64,000 nt of DNA, from contig NZ_CP013234.1 in assembly GCF_001584185.1 (NCBI RefSeq), forward strand, positions 248,001-312,000, written 5' to 3'. This DNA is from Collimonas pratensis. Lineage in GTDB: Bacteria; Pseudomonadota; Gammaproteobacteria; Burkholderiales; Burkholderiaceae_D. Position numbers and translations under genes: made by a program. Below are positions 1 to 8,684 of the stretch, one piece after another. Numbering within the stretch: the stretch's first letter is position 1; each line of letters starts with the position of its first letter. Below the pieces are notes generated by a model that had not been told where the DNA came from, did not search any database, and saw only the letters and a program-made list of their open reading frames with translations.

Positions 1-19
1 GAAGGCTCTGAGAAATATC

Positions 20-466
20 ATGTCTGGGGCAATCATACTTGGGTTAATTGCTCCTTTAATTGGATATTTTTGCTACGCAGCCTTTCTTTGCTTCCGTATG
101 GCACCTTCGACTGAGGCCGCCATTAAAGTCTTCTTTACCTCGCAAGTTTTTTTCTTTTCAGTGGTTTCGTATTTTTTTGGCGGCGGGGCCTCTGTGCTTA
201 CCGGTGTAATCGCTGGCGCAGTGAAACCGTGGATACGCACGTGGTTTCACTTAGTGCTCATAGGTGTCGCTGGCGCAGTCCTCCAGGCGCTCACGACTGT
301 AGCAATGAGTTTCTTGTTCCACGACACTGTAGTCGGAATTTATATCAATGAAAATACAGTTCTCGGTTTGCTTGTTTTCTGCTTGCCAGCCCTAATCGCA
401 GGGACGGTCTGTTGTCGACTGCTGTTTGGTTGTGCCAATTTTTACTGGTATCGGACCAGTCCTTGA
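20..466 (+). CDS. Hypothetical integral membrane protein, 148 aa
   Basis: I do not recognise a family. The protein opens directly with a hydrophobic helix and shows about four membrane-spanning stretches (about residues 4-25, 35-65, 75-98, 115-138) joined by short loops, with a cationic Trp/Arg loop near residues 68-75. No signal peptide, catalytic motif or metal site is visible. It stands alone: upstream is the window edge and downstream is a MITE-like palindrome. Codon use is AT-richer than that of the catabolic genes after 5 kb, in line with the other small genes of this island. The coding call rests on the sustained hydrophobic pattern and length. The start is uncertain because only 19 bases precede it. 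Confidence 0.6.
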   Translation: MSGAIILGLIAPLIGYFCYAAFLCFRMAPSTEAAIKVFFTSQVFFFSVVSYFFGGGASVLTGVIAGAVKPWIRTWFHLVLIGVAGAVLQALTTVAMSFLFHDTVVGIYINENTVLGLLVFCLPALIAGTVCCRLLFGCANFYWYRTSP

Positions 467-538
467 GCTTGTTCGTTGACTGGCCGCTTCCAGGATCTTC
501 GACTGTCGTTTGTGGAGCGATGGCAGACGTCCGTTTTC

Positions 539-685
539 GGCCGAGGCTGTGTGAAAGCGCAAAAACATGAAATTTTCGTGGGTAGGGTGGCCATTGCTGA
601 TATCGAGAAAATCGCGTAGCGGTTGTTTTGAAAGGCCGATTTTTATGTGCGCCGAATTTTTCTGCGTTTTCACACAGCCTCGGCC
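539..685. repeat. MITE-like palindromic element, copy 1 (147 bp)
   Basis: Terminal inverted repeats are near perfect: GGCCGAGGCTGTGTGAAA on the left and its complement on the right, with one mismatch over about 22 bases. The interior has no gene and holds a shared GTGGGTAGGG block and a GAGAAAATCG block. Two more copies lie at 1995-2096 and 3163-4562. The termini resemble those of IS elements, so a non-autonomous derivative is likely; no transposase with matching ends is in the window. Confidence 0.8.
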
Positions 686-727
686 AAAAGCGGTCAGTCA
701 AAAAATCACAGAAATTAACGTAAATAA

Positions 728-1294
728 ATGAGATTAATTGAACGAAAAAAAATCATCAGTTTACTAATAACTTCACTTTCAACTTTATTAGTTGGATGTG
801 CCACCGATTTAGACAAAAATATTAGTCAGACGGACCACAAATTTTCCAAGACAATGAAGGACAATAAATTGGAAGAGAAACAAATAAATTCTACTGATGA
901 ATCATGGTACACCTTGCGTAATGCCGTATATTCGCACGATTTCGTAGAGGCATCACTGCTCGTTAAAAAAACGCCGTCTTTGTTAAGTTCTACGAACGCA
1001 ATTGGTGAAACAGTTCTTCATTTCGTTGCCGTTGAAAACGATTTGGAAGGAGTTGAATGGCTGCACGCCAACGGCGCGAATATAGACACAAAGAATAAAT
1101 TTGGCGAGCCTGTCATTTTCGAGGTCGCGTCTTTGGGATATAAAGAACTGTTCGCTTGGTTTGCAAAATCAGGAGCTAATTTACATGTTATTGACGCAGA
1201 AAATCAGGACGTAGTTGCCTATTTAATAGAATTTGATAAACATGAAATGGCCGAATGGATCCGAACTAACTATCCCGATATTCAAAAAAATTAA
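728..1294 (+). CDS. Ankyrin-repeat lipoprotein, 188 aa
   Basis: The N-terminus is a type II signal peptide: basic residues (RLIERKK), a hydrophobic stretch, then a lipobox ending LLVGC with the lipidated Cys near residue 24. After a charged linker, residues about 60-175 form ankyrin-type helix-loop-helix repeats; 'GETVLHFVAVENDLEGVEWL..GANIDTKN' is the clearest unit, followed by two weaker ones. Ankyrin domains mediate protein contacts, so a periplasmic or outer-membrane-anchored binding role is likely (inference). The gene lies just after MITE copy 1 and is AT-rich. No operon partner is evident. Confidence 0.8.
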   Translation: MRLIERKKIISLLITSLSTLLVGCATDLDKNISQTDHKFSKTMKDNKLEEKQINSTDESWYTLRNAVYSHDFVEASLLVKKTPSLLSSTNAIGETVLHFVAVENDLEGVEWLHANGANIDTKNKFGEPVIFEVASLGYKELFAWFAKSGANLHVIDAENQDVVAYLIEFDKHEMAEWIRTNYPDIQKN

Positions 1295-1354
1295 CCAGCC
1301 GATTTCGGCCAGAAGTTGCCATTCGTTAAAACCATTTTCCTCACAGGCGTTTAT

Positions 1355-1564
1355 ATGAAATCACCTTTGTCTTCAGAAAAGGATGCCACCATCCACGATG
1401 CACATGCTCGCGGACTTACGATTGTTGATACGATAAAAATGATTAGAGAACGCTATCAAATGAGCTTGGGAGAAGCAAAAAACCTAGTTTCAAATCACAG
1501 TATCTGGCAAGACGTGGTGCAAGCTTCTGATTCACTCAAAGATGACATTGAAAAACTTATCTGA
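1355..1564 (+). CDS. Small protein resembling the ribosomal L7/L12 C-terminal domain, 69 aa
   Basis: Residues about 25-55 (TIVDTIKMIRERYQMSLGEAK) match the pattern of the L7/L12 C-terminal fold, in which a strand-helix-turn is followed by 'gLgLkEAKdlV'. Such stand-alone mini-domains occur in many proteobacteria as uncharacterised proteins and do not replace the ribosomal stalk protein. An upstream TTG at 1316 would add 13 residues but lies in intergenic repeat-like sequence, so the ATG at 1355 is preferred. The gene may be coupled to neighbours only by orientation. Confidence 0.6.
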   Translation: MKSPLSSEKDATIHDAHARGLTIVDTIKMIRERYQMSLGEAKNLVSNHSIWQDVVQASDSLKDDIEKLI

Positions 1565-1663
1565 GAATGAACGGCTTCTTCCGGCCATCGCGGCCTCTCA
1601 AAGAGTACCAATGAATTCGTGGCAGCCAATTCAACATTTCTTGCACGCTAAAGGTTTCTCCTT

Positions 1664-1936
1664 ATGCCGCTTTACACTTACATCGTTTCCTACAAAGGTT
1701 CTACTCACGTTGCACAAGGCAGTCATAGCAATTTCAAGGGTTTCATCTCAACTTGGTGCTCTAACATTCCGACAGGCGCACTACCCGCTCTTACGCCCGT
1801 CCTGCACAGGGAATTGGCAGCTAAAGCCTACAAAGAGGAATTCATAGCGGTTCCAAACATCAAAAATTCATGGCGGAAATCCATGGATATTGGCGGCAGC
1901 GAATGCCTCGTCATCGCAGTGCAGACACAGCCATAG
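1664..1936 (+). CDS. Hypothetical protein, 90 aa
   Basis: No family is recognised. The product begins with a plausible beta-strand (PLYTYIVSYKG), continues through mixed polar and hydrophobic sequence, and ends IGGSECLVIAVQTQP. It has no signal peptide or membrane segment. A competing frame from 1542 overlaps it but has poorer amino-acid composition. It sits between the L7/L12-like gene and MITE copy 2, on the same strand as the other island genes. Confidence 0.5.
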   Translation: MPLYTYIVSYKGSTHVAQGSHSNFKGFISTWCSNIPTGALPALTPVLHRELAAKAYKEEFIAVPNIKNSWRKSMDIGGSECLVIAVQTQP

Positions 1937-1994
1937 ATTGGAACATCGGTAGCGGATGAAGGAAGTCAGATGTCGTTCACAAATGCCTATTATC

Positions 1995-2096
1995 GGCCGA
2001 GACTGTGTAAAAACTCAAATCCGCAAAAAATTCGTGGGTAGGGAGGACGATTTTTAAATCGGTTAAAAATTTCTACGTTTTTACACAGCCTCGGCC
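1995..2096. repeat. MITE-like palindromic element, copy 2 (102 bp, internally deleted)
   Basis: It has the same inverted termini as copy 1. The body matches copy 3 almost base for base on both flanks but lacks 45 internal bases; the junction falls at a short GAG-containing repeat (GGGTAGGGAG joined to GACGATTTTT). The right flank (CGGCCAGAAGC..GTCAGT) is similar to that of copy 1. Confidence 0.8.
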
Positions 2097-2188
2097 AGAA
2101 GCAGTCAGTGAACGCTTGCCTATAAACTGTTACTCGTTCGTGATTCGCTGTTGCGCCATCTAATAAACAGTGATTGAGAGCTTGCCTT

Positions 2189-2722
2189 TTACTTATTTGG
2201 CGAACTTTGACGCATGCGCTTTTCTTCGACGTTACCTAAGACCGCCCCCAGCCCAATGCCAATAGCGGTAACGAGAACCAAATAGAAGAGGTCCTCTCGA
2301 AAAGGGTATGCAAATTTAATTGCGGTAGATCGAAGCGGGTCGTCTAAAGCAGAAATGAATAAGTGGCGAGTAATGCAGATAAATGATATTGCGGATACCA
2401 CTCCACCAATCGCACATGACATGGCAATTCTAGAAATTTTTTTGTCAAATTGAAGCCACGACTGACTTGATAATATTCTTGAGACAAGCCAAAACAAAAT
2501 TGCTGCTGCGAATGTTGGCGCCACCGTATAAAGCCAGCTTCCGAAAATGATACTGAACCACCAAATGCCAGCCATCATCATGCTGCCGTATAGGAGATTC
2601 ACGATGTCTGCTTTAACTTCACCCCCTGTTCCGGTATAGAGGATAGCCATTAGCGGTCCCATTAGCACCGGCCCAAGACCGAAAAAGACAGAGAGGACAA
2701 GTCGTAGGCTGGGAGGTTTCAT
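2189..2722 (-). CDS. Hypothetical integral membrane protein, 177 aa
   Basis: About four transmembrane helices are visible (roughly residues 5-28, 45-62, 68-90, 110-130), with a further hydrophobic helix near residues 145-168 and a basic tail (EEKRMRQSSPNK). No enzymatic motif or known domain is seen. The ATG at 2722 is chosen because the longer frame needs a TTG and places a polar segment ahead of the first helix. It is the only minus-strand gene of the island outside the IS. Confidence 0.6.
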   Translation of the reverse strand: MKPPSLRLVLSVFFGLGPVLMGPLMAILYTGTGGEVKADIVNLLYGSMMMAGIWWFSIIFGSWLYTVAPTFAAAILFWLVSRILSSQSWLQFDKKISRIAMSCAIGGVVSAISFICITRHLFISALDDPLRSTAIKFAYPFREDLFYLVLVTAIGIGLGAVLGNVEEKRMRQSSPNK

Positions 2723-3162
2723 AGCTTTTATCATTGAATTGATTTGTGTGCGGCAATGCAATTAACGCAAATTCTAATCGAATGGCCGCTCAAGCTGATT
2801 GCTGACTTTCCGCTGCGTTGGGCATTGATATTTATAACCCATCACTAACTCAAAGGAGACGCAACGCATGCGCACTCTTTTCAATGAAATTTAAAAGAGA
2901 TAGCCAGCAATTTAACATATTTTCCCCATGGAAATTAACATAACTTCTCATTTCCCTCTTTGTCTATGATGCATGGAAAAGCTACATCAGCACATCTGAA
3001 CTCCGGTTGGCAATGACTAGTTGTCTGCCGCGTCAACTTGCTCGTGCGGAATGCCGAAACTATCGTTGTTGTCCAACCTCATCGTCGTGAAACCTCCGTA
3101 TGTCAGGCAGATAGCTGTGAATTTTCAATGGCCGCTTTGGAGAAATCTGATAGACCGCTTAG
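2723..3162. other. Gene-poor gap with a tiny SD-led reading frame
   Basis: No convincing gene lies here. A good Shine-Dalgarno (AAAGGAG at 2852-2858) precedes ATG 2868, but that frame stops after eight codons at 2894. This could be a leader peptide or the stub of a decayed gene. The region is AT-rich and ends at the left terminus of MITE copy 3. Confidence 0.4.
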
Positions 3163-3235
3163 GGTCGAGGCTGTGTAAAAACTCAAATCCGCAAAAAAAT
3201 CGTGGGTAGGGAGACCCTTCCCGATACTGTAGTGG

Positions 3236-4443
<1,208 letters not shown>

Positions 4444-4641
4444 CTATCGAGGTGTCCGGGCAAATTAGACCACTACATACCGAGAAAATCGAATACAGCT
4501 CGATCTGAGAGGACGATTTTTAAATCGGTTAAAAATCTCTACGTTTTTACACAGCCTCGGTCGATAACAGCCTTCAGCTATCGGCCATAATAGGCACTTG
4601 AAATGCGGAGTATCAACACCGAAAACAAACAATTTTGAGCA

Positions 4642-5184
4642 ATGCAAACAAAAAATAGGTGCGACGGAACTACAACTTTGGGTGACAGAGTTTTGAAAGT
4701 CGACCACGCCGGTGAGCATGGCGCGGTGAATATTTACGCAGCTCAGATTTTTATGGCTCGCTTCACAGCTCCCGCGTTGGTACGAGAACTTCTCGAATTT
4801 AAATCGCACGAAGAGAAGCACAGATCGCTATTCTCAGCGGAGTTGCAGCGCCGTGGTTTACGCCGATGCCGCAGCTATTGGTTTTGTGGTGTAGGGGGAT
4901 TTATTTTAGGGCTCTTCACCGGCTTGTTGGGTGTTCAAGCCATTTCTGCAACAACGGCATCTGTGGAGCGCGTAGTCCTCAAACATTTACAAGACCAACT
5001 AATTAGTCTCGCCAGCACAGATGATGCCGCGGTAGCTGTTATTTCAAAGATCGTCGCAGAAGAGCAGCAACACCATGATCTGTCCCTATCTCATTTGATC
5101 CCAGATCATATTTTGTCAAACGTGATAAACCGCATCGTTACAGTCTCAACTGAATCCGTAATTTGGATCGGAATGCGAACGTGA
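4642..5184 (+). CDS. COQ7-family diiron hydroxylase (demethoxyubiquinone hydroxylase-like), 180 aa
   Basis: The ferritin-like four-helix diiron signature is complete: E25 in DHAGEHGAV, E57-x2-H60 in HEEKH, E109 in SVERVV and E141-x2-H144 in EEQQHHD. The helix between residues 82 and 104 is strongly hydrophobic, as in the membrane-associated COQ7 fold. COQ7 hydroxylates 3-demethoxyubiquinol in ubiquinone synthesis at the inner membrane. The protein is shorter than the usual betaproteobacterial enzyme and stands alone beside an IS, so it may be an accessory homologue rather than the housekeeping copy. No symbol is given for that reason. Confidence 0.75.
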   Translation: MQTKNRCDGTTTLGDRVLKVDHAGEHGAVNIYAAQIFMARFTAPALVRELLEFKSHEEKHRSLFSAELQRRGLRRCRSYWFCGVGGFILGLFTGLLGVQAISATTASVERVVLKHLQDQLISLASTDDAAVAVISKIVAEEQQHHDLSLSHLIPDHILSNVINRIVTVSTESVIWIGMRT

Positions 5185-5253
5185 AATTCGCTTACCGCCT
5201 GGCGAGGACAAAGCCCCAGGCTGATGGCCAACTTACCCTGAGAAAGAGTCTGC

Positions 5254-5703
5254 ATGAAAGATATAGTTAAATCCCTCATCTGCCCGCCAATGATTTTGCC
5301 CGTTGTAACCATGTGTGAGTCCGCATCAGCTGTCGAGACGGACTCTGCCGAGGAAATCGTCCAGAAGCAGTTCGATGCCTACAATGCGCGCGATATAGAT
5401 GCTTTCCTTGCCACGTATGCGGACGATGTCGAGCTTTTCAGCTTTCCGAATATACGCACGGCGAAGGGCAAGGAGGAAATGCGCCAGCGCTATACGCTGC
5501 GCTTCAGCGATACGATTTTGCATGGCATCGTCACAAAGCGCATTGTCATGGGAAATACCGTCATCGACCATGAGCGCGTGCGCGTCACGCTGCCTGAAGG
5601 ACCGGGCGTCATGCAGGCGATTGCCATTTATGAAGTCCAGGATGGAAAAATCGCCAAAGTGACATTTATTTCCGGGAAAAGAACGCCAGGCGAAACGCTG
5701 TAA
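5254..5703 (+). CDS. NTF2-like (SnoaL-type) protein with possible signal peptide, 149 aa
   Basis: Residues about 32-145 show the NTF2-like cone fold: 'EEIVQKQFDAYNARDIDAFLATYADDVELF' is the classic first helix plus strand of the SnoaL/ketosteroid-isomerase group, and the tail 'AIYEVQDGKIAKVTFISG' gives the last strands. Residues 1-26 are hydrophobic and end near ESASA, so export is possible. The substrate cannot be read from sequence; the family includes enzymes and binding proteins. It is a single gene between the COQ7-like gene and the Dabb gene on the same strand. Confidence 0.7.
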   Translation: MKDIVKSLICPPMILPVVTMCESASAVETDSAEEIVQKQFDAYNARDIDAFLATYADDVELFSFPNIRTAKGKEEMRQRYTLRFSDTILHGIVTKRIVMGNTVIDHERVRVTLPEGPGVMQAIAIYEVQDGKIAKVTFISGKRTPGETL

Positions 5704-5785
5704 GCTGATGAATGGCCGACGCATCGTGGCCATGAGCAGCCTTTGAATAAATGTAGAAAAGATGTTCCATACAGCTCAACATGTC

Positions 5786-6085
5786 ATGAAAATACGTCAC
5801 CTGGTTCTACTGCGCTTCAAACAAGATACGTCTGAAAATGAGCAAGCGCACTGCATGCGCGACTTCGCCAGGCTTGTCGATTTGATCGAGGGCATTGTCG
5901 ACTTCGAACACGGCCCCAACATCAGTCCGGAAGGATTGAGTAAAGGCTATACGCACGCTGTGATGATCACGTTTTCGAGTCAGGCCTTCCGGGATGCGTA
6001 TCTTATTCATGCCGCGCACCTTGCTTTCGTGGCCCGGCTGAAGCCTTGGTTCGACGAGGTTTTGGTGTTCGATTACGGCATTTGA
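5786..6085 (+). CDS. Dabb (stress-responsive alpha/beta barrel) protein, 99 aa
   Basis: The start MKIRHLVLLRFK and the 'GYTHAVMITFSSQAFRDAYL.HAAHLAFV' block are typical of Dabb proteins, small dimeric ferredoxin-like barrels. Family members include cyclases and stress-induced proteins. An ATG at 5762 in the same frame adds eight poorly conserved residues; the later ATG fits the family start. It lies 50 bp before the DJ-1 gene, so co-transcription is possible. Confidence 0.75.
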   Translation: MKIRHLVLLRFKQDTSENEQAHCMRDFARLVDLIEGIVDFEHGPNISPEGLSKGYTHAVMITFSSQAFRDAYLIHAAHLAFVARLKPWFDEVLVFDYGI

Positions 6086-6135
6086 TGGATGGCGGCGCAA
6101 AAGCTGTTCCAGCTGTTCCCGATGAAGGATGAGAA

Positions 6136-6741
6136 ATGCATATAGCAATACTCACGTTTGACGGATTCAACGAACTTGATTCGCTAATCGCGCTTGGCAT
6201 TCTGAATCGCGTCAAGAAGCCAGATTGGCGTGTTTCCTTGTCTTGTCCAACTGAAGTTGTAACGTCAATGAACGGTGTGACCTTGCATGCGCAATCGACG
6301 TTGGAGGACGCCTGCCAGGCCGATGCAGTGATTGTTGGAAGCGGGATGAAGACGCGCGAAATTGTGAATGATCAGAGTGTCATGGGGCGCTTGAAACTGG
6401 ATAAGACAAAGCAGCTCATAGCTGCTCAATGTTCAGGTACATTGATGCTGGCAAAGCTTGGTTATCTGGATAAAATCCCCGCGTGCACAGATTTACTCAC
6501 CAAACCATGGGTTCAAGAAGCAGGCGTCAGCGTACTGAATCAGCCCTTTTTTGCTGACGGTAACGTGGCAACCGCCGGTGGATGCTTTGCATCTCAGTAT
6601 TTAGCTGCCTGGATAATTGCACGACTGGAGGGCATCGAAGCTGCAAAATCAGCTTTGCACTATGTTGCGCCCGTCGGGGAGAAAGAGTTGTATGTAGACC
6701 GGGCAATTGCAAACATTACTCCCTACTTGCCGCCACGGTGA
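6136..6741 (+). CDS. DJ-1/PfpI family protein (class I glutamine amidotransferase-like), 201 aa
   Basis: A flavodoxin-like fold opens with MHIAILTFDGFNELD, where the acidic residue of the elbow region is kept. The nucleophile elbow is AAQCSGTLML with Cys99, followed by the family 'GGCFASQYLAAW' helix that typifies the ThiJ/PfpI branch. Known relatives act as chaperones, isocyanide hydratases or glyoxalase-like enzymes; the sequence does not decide among them. It is cytosolic, with no signal peptide. Confidence 0.8.
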   Translation: MHIAILTFDGFNELDSLIALGILNRVKKPDWRVSLSCPTEVVTSMNGVTLHAQSTLEDACQADAVIVGSGMKTREIVNDQSVMGRLKLDKTKQLIAAQCSGTLMLAKLGYLDKIPACTDLLTKPWVQEAGVSVLNQPFFADGNVATAGGCFASQYLAAWIIARLEGIEAAKSALHYVAPVGEKELYVDRAIANITPYLPPR

Positions 6742-6880
6742 TTTTCATTGAACTCAAACATCTCGGGCAGGTAGCTCGCCTGTATGAGGCAATTAAAGTG
6801 GAATGCGATTTCTGCCTGTAAAAGAACAAATTTAAGAACTGCACAGCGCATCCTCTTTTCAAATAAAAGAAAGAAGAAAA

Positions 6881-7837
6881 ATGCCCAAGATGGCCATCTT
6901 CGCCGCCTGTGTCATCTTCATCCTGGCGCTGTCCGATGCCTACGCCGGCGATGCCTTCTACGTCAACCCTGATTCATCCGCAGCACAATGGGTAAGGACG
7001 CATCCCGACGATCCCCGCGCAGCAAAAATCCAGGCATCGATTGCGGACGTGCCGGCCGCCAGGTGGCTGACCGGAACCAGCCAGACGACCGACAAGCTTT
7101 CCGAGACAGTCAACCACTACGTTTCGGCCGCGCATAAGGTCCATAAAATCCCCATTCTCGTCGCCTATAATTTGCCCGGCCGTGACTGCAGCGGCGGCGC
7201 GTCTGCCGGAGGCGCGGCGAATGCGGCAGACTACCGGGTCTGGATAGACGATTTTATCAATGGCATTGGCGGCAAGCGCGCCGTCATCATCCTGGAACCG
7301 GATGCGTTGGCGGATATTGATTGTCTTAGTCCGGCAAAACGCAGCGACCGCCTGGGCTTGTTCAATTATGCGGTGTCAGGGTTCAAGCAACGTGCACCGC
7401 AAGCGGATGTTTACCTGGATGCCGGCAATGCGGGTTGGAAATCGACAGGCGCCATGGCCGGCTATCTGCATGCAGCAGGCGTGAAGGGCGCTCGGGGATT
7501 TGCCCTGAATGTCTCTAATTTTTATACGCTCGACCAGTCCCGTGTATATGGCGATGCGATCAATGCCAAATTATCTTCCGAGTACGGCTACACAAAATCC
7601 ATGGTGGTCGATACCAGCCGGAACGGTAACGGCGCCCGGCCCGGCGACTGGTGCAATCCTCCCGGACGCAAGGTTGGCGCTCCGGTTCAGGCCGTCACGG
7701 AAAATGTGCTGGCGCTCTGGGTCAGGCTTCCAGGCAATTCGGACGGCGCGTCCTCATCCGCAACGGATTGTCATGGCGGCCCGGCGGCCGGCAGGTTCAG
7801 CCCCGATCTGGCGATTCGTCTGATTGAAGGTCGGTAA
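6881..7837 (+). CDS. Glycoside hydrolase family 6 (secreted beta-1,4-glucanase-like), 318 aa
   Basis: GH6 enzymes hydrolyse cellulose with inversion. A Sec signal peptide occupies residues 1-22 (ending DAYA). The catalytic core follows directly: YNLPGRDCS with Asp102, the strand IILEPDAL with the acid Asp141, the NVSNFY loop, VDTSRNGNG and WCNPPGRKVG, and the late LWVRLPGNSDG motif. No carbohydrate-binding module or linker is attached, so this is a minimal domain of about 290 residues. The reading frame is intact and the gene is monocistronic. Substrate specificity (endo or exo) is unknown. Confidence 0.88.
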   Translation: MPKMAIFAACVIFILALSDAYAGDAFYVNPDSSAAQWVRTHPDDPRAAKIQASIADVPAARWLTGTSQTTDKLSETVNHYVSAAHKVHKIPILVAYNLPGRDCSGGASAGGAANAADYRVWIDDFINGIGGKRAVIILEPDALADIDCLSPAKRSDRLGLFNYAVSGFKQRAPQADVYLDAGNAGWKSTGAMAGYLHAAGVKGARGFALNVSNFYTLDQSRVYGDAINAKLSSEYGYTKSMVVDTSRNGNGARPGDWCNPPGRKVGAPVQAVTENVLALWVRLPGNSDGASSSATDCHGGPAAGRFSPDLAIRLIEGR

Positions 7838-7977
7838 AAATCGACGACTGGGGAAAGCCGTGCGCCAACGCAGCTGCGATCCGATCCGGCGACAATTCTC
7901 AGAATTTCAATCGAGAGATGACTGATCGCTGGCAGGGCCCACTGCGTCGGTTTGAAAAGTGTGGGACCGAGAGCGCC

Positions 7978-8430
7978 TTATACGCTGAACTTCACCGCCT
8001 GCCGCGCCAGCAAACGCCAATGACCGTCATGCTTTTTCCAGACCATCAGGATTTTCAGCGAGACGTTGCCGGGTTTGCCGGAATCGTTGGTGACCGCGAC
8101 GAAGGTATGCCGCACTACGGCGATATCCTGCACGATCTTGATGCTTTGGTCGGACAGGGCGATGCTGACAAAATTCGACTCGCCGCTGACCAGCGCCGCG
8201 ATAAATTCCGCCTTATCCTGCACCTTGCCGTTCGAATGGCCGTAACTCAGTTCATTCATCACCAGTGGCTTCAATGCCGCGCCATCGCCCGGATGATTCA
8301 TTGCCGCCCTTAGCGTCTCGACCGCGTTTGCTACGGCCTGTTGATCGTCCATCGGAGCGGCCGCGGCTCCCTGTGCAAAAGCCATGGCGCAAACCAGTGC
8401 GCCGCATAACAGCATCCACTTCTTGAGCAT
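7978..8430 (-). CDS. Exported NTF2-like (DUF4440-type) protein, 150 aa
   Basis: Residues 1-25 are a clean Sec signal peptide ending near QGAAAA. The mature part has the NTF2-like pattern: a first helix (QQAVANAVETLRAAMNH), paired strands with VMNELSYGHSNG, and the final 'LKILMVWKKHDGHWRLLARQAVKF' strands. It is divergent from uronate dehydrogenase, and the operator-like motif of the uronate regulon lies 35 bp upstream of its start. A periplasmic role in binding or converting a sugar-acid lactone is possible, but this is inference from context only. Confidence 0.75.
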   Translation of the reverse strand: MLKKWMLLCGALVCAMAFAQGAAAAPMDDQQAVANAVETLRAAMNHPGDGAALKPLVMNELSYGHSNGKVQDKAEFIAALVSGESNFVSIALSDQSIKIVQDIAVVRHTFVAVTNDSGKPGNVSLKILMVWKKHDGHWRLLARQAVKFSV

Positions 8431-8464
8431 CGTCGTCTCCTTCGGGTTAATATTGGAGCTCTAA

Positions 8465-8484
8465 TTATCGGTCATCATACAACA
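8465..8484 (-). promoter_or_regulatory. Operator-like site A of the GntR/uronate regulon
   Basis: On the minus strand this reads TGTTGTATGATGACCGATAA. It matches sites B (8574), C (12687) and D (13689) over GTTGTAnGATGAC. It lies 35 bp upstream of the NTF2-like gene. Binding by the GntR protein at 12854-13621 is inferred. Confidence 0.65.
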
Positions 8485-8573
8485 TATGCGAAGACATTTA
8501 GTTCGACGATCTTCGGATAGTGCTATGAATCTGGGTTTGACAGACTGAGATAGCGGGATGGATAATCATCCAA

Positions 8574-8590
8574 GTTGTATGATGACGTAA
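8574..8590 (+). promoter_or_regulatory. Operator-like site B, upstream of uronate dehydrogenase
   Basis: GTTGTATGATGACGTAA lies 95 bp upstream of the udh start. It is the same motif as sites A, C and D and points toward udh. Confidence 0.65.
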
Positions 8591-8684
8591 CACATTGGCA
8601 TAAGACATAGCGACGACGATTGCGCGAGAATAGGGTGGTCATCGGCGCATCCGCAGCACATCGTCAGGAAACATGGGGCAGAGC

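Noticed and set aside
345..701. Minus-strand frames over MITE copy 1
   Set aside because: They lie mostly in the palindrome and show no protein-like pattern.
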